A model generated the notes under the pieces. It did no database searches. It was not told the DNA's origin and saw only the letters and a list, made by a program, of their open reading frames with translations. Below are positions 57,031 to 64,000 of a stretch of DNA of 64,000 nt, one piece after another. A program made the translations under genes and the position numbers. How positions within the stretch are numbered: position 1 is the first letter of the stretch; every line of letters starts with the position of its first letter. The stretch is from Massilia sp. BJB1822 (GTDB lineage Bacteria > Pseudomonadota > Gammaproteobacteria > Burkholderiales > Burkholderiaceae_D): NCBI RefSeq assembly GCF_013369485.1, contig NZ_JABWEB010000007.1, positions 124,001 to 188,000 of the forward strand, given 5' to 3'.

Positions 57031-57855
57031 ATGACAGCCCCGCGCAGCACCGCACCGCAGACAGGAAAACGGGCAAGGGCCGCCGCCGCAGCGGCGCTGG
57101 CCCTTGCCGCGCTTGCCACGGCGCAGTCTACGCCCGCCGCGCCGGCGTGCCGCGGCACGGTCTACCTGACGTTTGACACGGGCAGCCAGTCCCAGGCCGA
57201 GCTGATAGCCGCCACCTTGCACCGGCACCAGATCAAGGCCACCTTCTTCCTGGCCAATGAAAAGACCGTGCGCGGCGACTATTCGCTCGATCCCGCCTGG
57301 GCTGGGTACTGGAAGGCCCGCGTCGCGGAAGGCCATGCTTTCGGCTCGCATACCTTCGATCACGTCTACTGGCAAAAAGATGCGGCGCAGGGTTTGATCC
57401 AGGTCAAACCGCAGTTCGGCGACCAGGCCGGGCATAGCCAGCAGTGGACGGCCCAGCAGTATTGCGCGGAAATCCGCCGCGTCGACCAGCGCTTCCGCGA
57501 ACTGACCGGGCGCGGCCTCGATCCGCTCTGGCGCGCGCCGGGCGGGCGCACCTCACCGCGCACGCTGGCGGCGGCCAAGGCTTGCGGCTATGCCCATGTG
57601 GGCTGGGCCAAGGCCGGTTTCTCCGGCGACGAGCTGTCCAGCGAAACGGCGCCGAATGCGCTATTGTTGAAAAAATCGCTGGATGGCTTGCGCGATGGCG
57701 ATATCTTTATGGCCCATATGGGCATCTGGTCGCGCAAGGATCCCTGGGCGCCCGCCAATCTGGAGCCGCTGATCCTGGGCCTGAAGCAAAAGGGCATGTG
57801 CTTTGCCACCTTGCGCGAGCACCCCGCATATTTGGAAATGATGAAGCAGCAATGA
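57031..57855 (+). CDS. Polysaccharide deacetylase (NodB domain), exported
   Basis: 274 residues with an alanine-rich signal region. NodB motifs: TFDTGS with the metal/catalytic Asp49, SHTFDH (106-111, metal His107 and His111) and RAPGG (from Arg168). TFDTGS has Thr where the usual TFDDG has a second Asp, so the catalytic base is altered. Its stop overlaps the start of the next gene. It probably acts on peptidoglycan or exopolysaccharide N-acetyl groups, if active. Confidence 0.82.
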   Translation: MTAPRSTAPQTGKRARAAAAAALALAALATAQSTPAAPACRGTVYLTFDTGSQSQAELIAATLHRHQIKATFFLANEKTVRGDYSLDPAWAGYWKARVAEGHAFGSHTFDHVYWQKDAAQGLIQVKPQFGDQAGHSQQWTAQQYCAEIRRVDQRFRELTGRGLDPLWRAPGGRTSPRTLAAAKACGYAHVGWAKAGFSGDELSSETAPNALLLKKSLDGLRDGDIFMAHMGIWSRKDPWAPANLEPLILGLKQKGMCFATLREHPAYLEMMKQQ

Positions 57856-58850
57856 TGCACTTACTCACCGACTGGTTTGGCATGGCCCAGGGCTGGCTGT
57901 TCGAAAGCCTGATCCAGCCCCTGATTTATTACACCGGCCTGGGCGAATTTACCGAAGAGGCTTTCGAAGGCACGGAATGGCTGCTGACCGGCCTGTGCGA
58001 GCTGGTGATCCTGTTCACCCTGCTGCGCCCGCTGGAAGCCCTGATTCCCGTGCACAAGTTCGACGACCGGCGCGCGCGCTGGAACGATTTCATCTATACG
58101 GTGATCCACCGCATCGGCCTGTTCCCGGTGCTGATCTTCTTCACGCTCGATCCGCTGATGGATGGCCTGGCCGGCATGCTGCGCATGGAAAACGTGCGCC
58201 CCTTCAATCTGGAAGAGCTGCTGCCGGGCATGAATCCCATGCTCGGTTTCTTCCTGTATCTGGTGGTGCTGGATTTCTTCGATTACTGGTTCCACCGCGC
58301 CCAGCACCATTTCGGCTGGTGGTGGGGCTTGCACAGCCTGCACCACAGCCAGCGCAATATGAATCTGTGGAGCGACGACCGCAACCACCTGCTGGACGAC
58401 CTGCTGCGCGATGTGATGATGGGCGCGCTGGCCCTGGCCATCGGCGTGCCGCCCGGCCAGTATGTGCTGCTGGTGTCGCTCTCGCGCATGCTGCAAAGCC
58501 TGCAGCACGCCAATGTGCGCATCCATTTCGGCCTGCTCGGCGAGCGCCTGCTGGTGTCGCCGCGCTTCCACCGCATGCACCATGCGATCGGCATCGGCCA
58601 CGAATCGAAAGGGCAGGGCACGCTGGGCGGCTGCAATTTCGGCGTGCTGCTGCCCATCTGGGATATTTTGTTCCGCACCGCCAACTACACGCCGCGCTTT
58701 GAAACCACCGGCGTGCGCGACCAGCTACCGCGCACGAATGCCGACGGCAGCGTGCGTCCCGGCCGCGACTATGGCCGCGGCTTCTGGCGCCAGCAATGGC
58801 TGGGCCTGAAGCGCATGGTGGAATTTGCCCGCAAAAGGAAACCCGTCTGA
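57852..58850 (+). CDS. Fatty acid hydroxylase / sterol desaturase family membrane protein
   Basis: 332 residues with several membrane helices. The eight-histidine di-iron pattern is visible: FHRAQHH, LHSLHH, and FHRMHHAIGIGH further on. The family hydroxylates or desaturates lipid chains. It overlaps the deacetylase stop (start 57852, possibly 57855) and its own stop overlaps the EI24 start, so the three are translationally coupled. The substrate could be a membrane lipid or hopanoid-like molecule; this is not provable from sequence. Confidence 0.83.
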   Translation: MMHLLTDWFGMAQGWLFESLIQPLIYYTGLGEFTEEAFEGTEWLLTGLCELVILFTLLRPLEALIPVHKFDDRRARWNDFIYTVIHRIGLFPVLIFFTLDPLMDGLAGMLRMENVRPFNLEELLPGMNPMLGFFLYLVVLDFFDYWFHRAQHHFGWWWGLHSLHHSQRNMNLWSDDRNHLLDDLLRDVMMGALALAIGVPPGQYVLLVSLSRMLQSLQHANVRIHFGLLGERLLVSPRFHRMHHAIGIGHESKGQGTLGGCNFGVLLPIWDILFRTANYTPRFETTGVRDQLPRTNADGSVRPGRDYGRGFWRQQWLGLKRMVEFARKRKPV

Positions 58851-59677
58851 TGCGCGACGTCGTCAACGCCTATGGCCGCGCGCTGCTGTCGCAGCTGCAC
58901 GGCCGCATGCTGCTGCTCAGCATCGTGCCCTTCATCCTCTCCGTGCTGGTCTGGGGGCTGCTGCTCTACCTCGGCATGCAGCCGCTGCTGGACTGGCTGC
59001 ACGCCACGTTCACCGAATACGATGGCTTCCGCGCCAGCGGTTCCTGGCTGAGCAGCTGGGGCCTGGCCGCGCTGAAGACCGTGGTGGTGCCGTTCGTCGC
59101 CTTGCTGCTCCTGCTGCCGCTGATGATCCTGACGGCCCTGATCTTCATGGGCGTGGCCGCCATGCCCTTCATCGTGCGCCATGTCGGCGGCCGCCATTTC
59201 CCGGCGCTGGAGAAAAAGCAGGGCGGCACCCTGCTGGGCAGCGTGGCCATGGCCCTGCGCTGCTTCGCGCTGTTTGCCGCCATCTGGTTCTGCACCTTGC
59301 CGCTGTATTTCGTGCCGCCGCTGGCCCTGGTCAGCCAGGTGCTGCTGTGGGGCTGGATGACCAGCCGCGTCATGGCTTACGATGCGCTGGCCGATTACGC
59401 CAGCGAGGACGAGCGCAAGCAGCTGATGCACGACCGCCGCTGGCAGCTGCTGGCGATCGGCGTGGTGTCCGGCGCGGCGGGCGCCTTGCCTGGCCTGATC
59501 TGGCTTGGCGGCGCCGCCATCGCCGTGGTCTTCTTCCCCTTCCTGGCGGCGGCCTCGATCTGGCTGTACGTGCTGATATTTATCTTCACCGGCCTGTGGT
59601 TTGAGTATTATTGTCTGGAGGCGCTGGCGCGCCAGCGCGCTGCCGCCGTGGAGAAGGACATCACGCACACGGCTTAA
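58850..59677 (+). CDS. EI24 domain membrane protein
   Basis: 275 residues with about six transmembrane segments. The EI24/CysZ-like family signature starts GRALLSQLHGRMLLLSIVPF and continues with ALIFMGVAAMPFIVRHVGG. The start codon overlaps the previous stop (TGATG). CysZ relatives carry sulfate; EI24 members in Burkholderiales are unassigned. Coupling to the hydroxylase suggests work on the same membrane lipid or polymer. Confidence 0.82.
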   Translation: MRDVVNAYGRALLSQLHGRMLLLSIVPFILSVLVWGLLLYLGMQPLLDWLHATFTEYDGFRASGSWLSSWGLAALKTVVVPFVALLLLLPLMILTALIFMGVAAMPFIVRHVGGRHFPALEKKQGGTLLGSVAMALRCFALFAAIWFCTLPLYFVPPLALVSQVLLWGWMTSRVMAYDALADYASEDERKQLMHDRRWQLLAIGVVSGAAGALPGLIWLGGAAIAVVFFPFLAAASIWLYVLIFIFTGLWFEYYCLEALARQRAAAVEKDITHTA

Positions 59678-59693
59678 GGAATAGGGCAGGGCT

Positions 59694-60479
59694 ATGGCTA
59701 TTGGACTGATTATCATAGGCGACGAAATCCTTTCGGGAAAACGCGTCGACCAGCACTTCCCCAAAGTGGTGCAGCTCTTGGCGGCGCGCGGCCTGCAGCT
59801 GGGCTGGGCTGAATACCTGGGCGACGATCCGGCGCGCATCACGGCCACCCTGAAACGCAGCTTCGCCAGCGGCGATATCGTGTTTTCCTGCGGCGGCATC
59901 GGCGCCACGCCGGACGACCACACGCGCCAGGCCGCCGCCGCTGCGCTGGACAAACCGCTGCGGCTGCACCCGCAAGGCAAGGAACTGATTCAGCAGCGCA
60001 TCCGCCAGGTGGCGCAGGAAGCGGGCCAGGTGGCCGACCTGAATTCGGCGGAAAACCTGCACCGCCTGAAGATGGCCGAATTCGCCGAAGGCGCGGCCCT
60101 GATTCCCAATCCGTACAACAACATTCCCGGCTTCGCGCTCGGCACGCATTACTTCGTGCCAGGCTTTCCGGTGATGGCCTGGCCCATGATCGAATGGGTG
60201 CTGGACACCCATTACGCCGACCTGTTCAACCGCGAACCGCGCGCCGAACATGCCGTGCTGGTATATGAGGCGGCGGAATCGGCGCTGACGCCGCTGATGG
60301 TGGCGATCGAAGCGTCCTTCCCGCGCGTGAAGGTGTTCAGCCTGCCCAGCGTGGGCGATGCGCGCACGCGCCGCCATATCGAATTGGGCGTGAAAGGCGA
60401 GCCGGGGCAGGCCGCGCAAGCGTTCCGCCAAATGTGCGCCGAACTCGATAGACTGGAGGCAGAATACCGTCCGCTGTAA
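59694..60479 (+). CDS. Molybdopterin-binding / CinA N-terminal type protein
   Basis: 261 residues with the COG1058 fold only: GLIIIGDEILSGKRVDQHFP at the N-terminus and FSCGGIGATPDDHTRQA. The C-terminal nicotinamide-nucleotide amidase part of full-length CinA is missing. The family has pyrophosphatase activity on ADP-ribose or related substrates in full-length forms. It is the last gene of the compact run, 16 bp after the EI24 gene. Confidence 0.85.
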   Translation: MAIGLIIIGDEILSGKRVDQHFPKVVQLLAARGLQLGWAEYLGDDPARITATLKRSFASGDIVFSCGGIGATPDDHTRQAAAAALDKPLRLHPQGKELIQQRIRQVAQEAGQVADLNSAENLHRLKMAEFAEGAALIPNPYNNIPGFALGTHYFVPGFPVMAWPMIEWVLDTHYADLFNREPRAEHAVLVYEAAESALTPLMVAIEASFPRVKVFSLPSVGDARTRRHIELGVKGEPGQAAQAFRQMCAELDRLEAEYRPL

Positions 60480-60853
60480 AGCGCGGAACCCAAGAAATGA
60501 CAGCCGTATTTCAGCAGTGTTTCAGGGCTGTGACAGCGGCGGTGGCGATGCTTGCACGGAAGGCTGAGCGTCGTTGTTTTTTTGCGAAAATCGGCAGCGG
60601 CGAAGAAAATATCTGCCCGACGGCCCGTGCACCGCACGCCGTTGTGGTGCAATGGTAATCAAGCGCTGCCGGAACGAACTTCGCAAACGCGGTGCTGCTT
60701 TGCTGATTTACCCGATTGACCGGTTTGAACAATATGTTAAGCAATCGTCGTTTTCGCCGGCCCCCTGTCGTTGTACGCGCGGTGCGCAAATTGCGCGCCG
60801 GAGCGGCGGCGATGGGTTACGGTGGCGCCAGGCGCCGATTGCGCTCTGTACCT
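60480..60853. other. 374-bp region before the PBP gene, no gene supported
   Basis: No RNA gene, repeat or protein gene is supported here. The frame of the penicillin-binding protein stays open back to an ATG at 60734, giving a possible Arg-rich 40-residue extension (LSNRRFRRPPVVVRAVRKL and onward). No ribosome-binding site supports either start strongly. The region likely holds the promoter of the PBP gene. Confidence 0.5.
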
Positions 60854-63800
60854 ATGCCTTCCCATCCAGAACACGAACAACGCAACGACGACGACGCGCA
60901 GTTTGCGCCAACCAAGCCGGCTACGCCGCCGCCATCGGAACCGAAGAAAGGGCATCGCACCCGCAATGCCTTCATTCTGCTGATGCTGGTGCTGCTCTCG
61001 CTAGGCGTCTGGTGGCTGCTGCAGGAAGTGCGCACGTCGGCGATGCAGGCGCGCTTCTTCTCCAATCTGGTGGGCAAGCTCAGTTACCGCGTTGAAGCGG
61101 GGCCGAGCCAGGCGATCCGTTTCCCGCACGATAGCCCTTACGACGAACGCCTGGGCTATGCCAATCTGCCCGACTATCTGGGCAAGCTGAAGAGCAAGGA
61201 CTATGTGGTGACGGCGCAGGCGCGCTTCTCGCCCAAGATGATCGAGCTGGCCGATATGGGCCTGTTCGCCACCTACCGCGAAAAGACCAAGGCCGGCCTG
61301 TCGATCTACGATTGCCGCGCCGAGCCGTTGTTCAGCGCCAGTTATCCGGAGCGCGTCTACGGCAGCTTCGACAAGACGCCGCAAGCCCTGGTGGCCAGCC
61401 TGCTGTTCATCGAAAACCGCGAGCTGCTGGACGACACCTATCCGAAGCGCAATCCGGCCGTGGAATGGGACCGCCTGAGCAAGGCCGTGCTGGAGAAATC
61501 GCTGGCCAGCGTGGGCGCCGGCTCGCACCGCGCCGCCGGCGGCAGCACCCTGGCCACGCAGATCGAGAAATACCGCCACTCGCCGGAAGGCCGCACCGCC
61601 TCGATGAAGGACAAGCTGCAGCAGATGGTCTCGGCCACCTTGCGCGCCTACCAGAATGGCGAGGACACCACCGCCGTGCGGCGCCAGATCGTGGTCGATT
61701 ACCTCAACACCGTGCCGCTGTCGGCCAAGCCTGGCTATGGCGAAGTGAATGGCATCGGCGACGGCATGTGGGTCTGGTATGGCCGCGACTTCGATGAAGT
61801 GAGCCGCCTGCTGGGCGGCAAGATGGACCAGCCGGGCAGCGCACTGGCCTTCAAGCAAGCCTTGTCGCTGCTGATCGCCCAGCGCCGCCCCAGCTATTAT
61901 CTGGGCGACGGCGACGCCGACCTGGAAACCCTGGCCAACAGCCACCTGCGCGTGCTGGCCCAGGCGGGCGTGATCTCGCCGGCCTTGCGCGACGCGGCGC
62001 TGAAAGAAGCACTGCATCCGGCCCACGGTTCCGGCGTGGCGGCGGCGCCGCCCATGGCCTTCGTCACGCGCAAGGCCTCGAACGCGGTGCGCACCCACCT
62101 GGCCGGCCTGCTGGGCGACAACCGCCTCTACAATCTGGACCGCCTCGACCTCAGCGTCAACACCACGCTCGACGCGCAGTCGCAGCGCGCCGTCACCGCC
62201 GTGCTGCGCGAGCTGCGCGATCCGGAAGCGGCGCAGGCCGCGGGCCTGACCGGCAAGGGCATGCTGGGCAATGGCGATCCGGCCAATGTGGTGTACAGCT
62301 TCACCTTGCTGGAAAAAGGCGAAAAGACCAATTACCTGCGCGTGCAGACCGATAACTTCGACCAGCCGCTCGACATCAACGAAGGCGCCAAGCTCGATCT
62401 GGGTTCCACCGCCAAGCTGCGCACCCTGGTCACGTATATGGACATCGTCGACCAGCTGCACAAGAAGTATGGCGGCATGGATGTGGCCGAGCTGAAAAAA
62501 GTGGCGGTCGAGCCGCGCGACAGGCTCAGCGCCTGGGGCGTGGAATACCTGATCGCCACGCCGATGGACAAGCGCGACCTGCCGGCCATGCTGCAGGCGG
62601 CCATGGAGCGCAAGTATTCGGGCAATCCGGGCGAAGGCTTCTTCACCGGCGGCGGCCTGCATTATTTCGGCAACTTCTCGAAGGAAGACGACAGCCGCAT
62701 CCTGACCGTGCGCGAAGCGCTGCGCCGCTCCACCAACCTGGTCTTCGTGCGCCTGATGCGCGACGTGGTCAAGTACTACTCCTTCCAGACGCCGGGATCG
62801 TCCGCCACGGTGCTGGCCGATGCCGACGATCCGCGCCGCGCCCAGTATCTGGCGCGCTTCGCCGACAAGGAAGGCAAGGAATTCCTGTACCGCTTCTACG
62901 CCAAGTACAAGGGCAAGCCGCTCGATGAGCTGGACAAGATCCTGGTCGGCAGCATCCGCGCCACGCCGGTGCGGCTGGCGAACATCCACCGCACCCTGTA
63001 TCCGCAAGCGACGCTGGCGCAGTTCGGCAGCTTCGTCAACGACAATCTGCAAAGCCAGAACGAGGTGCCGGACGACCGTCTGGAACGCATGTACGACCAG
63101 TACGCGATGGATAAATGGTCGCTGGCCGACCGCGGCTACCTGGCCAATGTGCACCCGCTGGAATTGTGGCTGGTGGCGTATCTGCGCGCGCACGACGGCG
63201 CCACGCTGTCGCAGGTGGTGGCCGCCAGTGAGAAGGAACGCCAGGAAGTCTACCAATGGCTGTTCAAGACCCACCGCAAGCATGCGCAGGACAAGCGCAT
63301 CGCGGGCTTGCTGGAAATGGAAAGCTTCATGGAAATCCACCGCCAGTGGAAGAAGATGGGCTACCCCTTCGATTCCCTGGTGCCTTCGTATGCCACCACC
63401 CTGGGCGCCTCGGCCGACCGTCCCGCCGCGCTGGCCGAGATGATGGGCATCATCATCAACGGCGGCGTGCGCAAGCCGACCCAGCGTGTGGCCTCCATGC
63501 ACTTCGCCGCCGGCACGCCGTATGAGACCAAGGTCGAGCGCAACAAGGACAGCAGCGCCGAGCAAGTGCTCTCGCCCGAAGTGGCGCGCGCCGTGGCCGA
63601 CGCCATCCGCGAAGTCGTCTCAGACGGCACCGCCAAGCGCGCCCGCGCCGCCTTCATCGGCGCCGACGGCAAGAACATCCCGGTCGGCGGCAAGACCGGC
63701 ACCGGCGACCAGCGCTTCGACGTGTATGCCGCCGGCGGACGCCTGATCGAATCGCGCTACGTCAACCGCTCAGCCACCTTCGTCTTCAATATCGGCGAAC

Positions 63801-64000
63801 GCTTCTTCGGCAGCATGACCGCGTATGTGCACGGCCCCGACTCCAAGAACTACGACTTCACCAGCGCCTTGCCGGTGCAGCTGCTGGTTGCCCTGGCCCC
63901 CAGCCTGATGCCCCTGATCGAGCCCGAGAAAGCCGCCAAAGGCGGGGTCGTCTCCGCCGGCCTGCGCAGCGGCAGCAACGGCGCCCAAGCGCTGCCGGCG
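60854..64000 (+). CDS. Class A penicillin-binding protein-like transglycosylase (partial)
   Basis: At least 1049 residues, running off the window. The N-terminus is cytoplasmic, with a transmembrane helix at about 35-57 (AFILLMLVLLSLGVWWLL). The GT51 transglycosylase domain follows: LLFIENREL with catalytic Glu187 and GGSTLATQIEKY. The transpeptidase-type domain shows SxxK as STAK (from Ser518), SxN as STN (from 626) and KTG in GGKTGTGDQRF (Lys947). All catalytic motifs are present but the flanking sequence is unusual for PBP1a/1b, and the long regions between motifs suggest an enlarged relative. The start may extend to 60734. Confidence 0.8.
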   Translation, partial: MPSHPEHEQRNDDDAQFAPTKPATPPPSEPKKGHRTRNAFILLMLVLLSLGVWWLLQEVRTSAMQARFFSNLVGKLSYRVEAGPSQAIRFPHDSPYDERLGYANLPDYLGKLKSKDYVVTAQARFSPKMIELADMGLFATYREKTKAGLSIYDCRAEPLFSASYPERVYGSFDKTPQALVASLLFIENRELLDDTYPKRNPAVEWDRLSKAVLEKSLASVGAGSHRAAGGSTLATQIEKYRHSPEGRTASMKDKLQQMVSATLRAYQNGEDTTAVRRQIVVDYLNTVPLSAKPGYGEVNGIGDGMWVWYGRDFDEVSRLLGGKMDQPGSALAFKQALSLLIAQRRPSYYLGDGDADLETLANSHLRVLAQAGVISPALRDAALKEALHPAHGSGVAAAPPMAFVTRKASNAVRTHLAGLLGDNRLYNLDRLDLSVNTTLDAQSQRAVTAVLRELRDPEAAQAAGLTGKGMLGNGDPANVVYSFTLLEKGEKTNYLRVQTDNFDQPLDINEGAKLDLGSTAKLRTLVTYMDIVDQLHKKYGGMDVAELKKVAVEPRDRLSAWGVEYLIATPMDKRDLPAMLQAAMERKYSGNPGEGFFTGGGLHYFGNFSKEDDSRILTVREALRRSTNLVFVRLMRDVVKYYSFQTPGSSATVLADADDPRRAQYLARFADKEGKEFLYRFYAKYKGKPLDELDKILVGSIRATPVRLANIHRTLYPQATLAQFGSFVNDNLQSQNEVPDDRLERMYDQYAMDKWSLADRGYLANVHPLELWLVAYLRAHDGATLSQVVAASEKERQEVYQWLFKTHRKHAQDKRIAGLLEMESFMEIHRQWKKMGYPFDSLVPSYATTLGASADRPAALAEMMGIIINGGVRKPTQRVASMHFAAGTPYETKVERNKDSSAEQVLSPEVARAVADAIREVVSDGTAKRARAAFIGADGKNIPVGGKTGTGDQRFDVYAAGGRLIESRYVNRSATFVFNIGERFFGSMTAYVHGPDSKNYDFTSALPVQLLVALAPSLMPLIEPEKAAKGGVVSAGLRSGSNGAQALPA

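Noticed and set aside
57031..57855. PuuE-type allantoinase that would complete the urate pathway
   Set aside because: PuuE is a NodB-like enzyme, but this protein has an export signal and canonical polysaccharide deacetylase motifs, and it lies 34 kb from the purine genes in an envelope gene run.
61001..63565. 854-codon open frame opposite the PBP gene
   Set aside because: The plus strand has ordered GT51 and transpeptidase motifs; the opposite frame is a composition shadow without motifs.

Overview
The window comes from a GC-rich betaproteobacterium, most likely Oxalobacteraceae (a Massilia, Duganella or Janthinobacterium relative). The reasons are the ispB / rplU-rpmA-obgE-proB synteny, the nth-rnfB pair, polyhydroxyalkanoate (PHA) genes, proteins with PEP-CTERM sorting tails, and the overall codon and GC pattern. 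This is inference from gene content; no database search was run.

Region 1 (about 1.7-23.6 kb) is a nucleobase-catabolism supercluster. A compact plus-strand operon (3951-14819) encodes the whole reductive pyrimidine route. PreT/PreA reduce uracil or thymine, dihydropyrimidinase opens the ring, and an M20-type amidohydrolase releases beta-alanine. An omega-aminotransferase then makes malonate semialdehyde, and an MmsA-type dehydrogenase converts it to acetyl-CoA. Alanine dehydrogenase recycles the alanine to pyruvate and ammonia, and an NCS1 permease brings in substrate. A RutR-like TetR regulator and a MocR regulator are encoded divergently in front. After a zinc alcohol dehydrogenase and a LysR gene comes a purine/ureide block: a TSUP transporter, a UraD-AllC fusion, a second LysR and the membrane urate oxidase PuuD with a cytochrome c tail. 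An M20 amidohydrolase and a hotdog thioesterase follow.

Region 2 (23.6-33.7 kb) is mixed accessory content. It holds a nested-palindrome repeat pair, an S9 peptidase, an MFS drug exporter, a secreted HetC-like/VWA protein paired with a PEP-CTERM protein, a TPR protein, a divergent SRAP protein and a DHFR-fold reductase.

Region 3 (33.7-35.1 kb) is a decayed, AT-richer island at the 3' side of tRNA-Pro(CGG). A truncated AbiEi antitoxin gene with a four-site symmetric operator runs into a 474-bp internally deleted IS21-type element, and a short integrase fragment lies beyond it.

Region 4 (35.1-42 kb) is conserved core: arsC, ispB, rplU-rpmA-obgE with a clear sigma70-type promoter, proB, two small unknown genes, nth and rnfB.

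Region 5 (42-64 kb) contains a periplasmic binding protein, a serine hydrolase, a TonB-dependent receptor with a Tat-exported DOPA-dioxygenase-like protein, an intracellular PHA depolymerase, a ferredoxin reductase and FdxA. It also has a zinc metallopeptidase without a signal peptide, an antiporter, a PHA granule-region protein, an acyl-CoA-binding protein, HU, an orphan anti-sigma-like protein and an FKBP. It ends with a tightly packed run (beta-propeller, NodB deacetylase, fatty-acid-hydroxylase family, EI24, CinA N-terminal type) leading into a class A penicillin-binding protein that runs off the window end.
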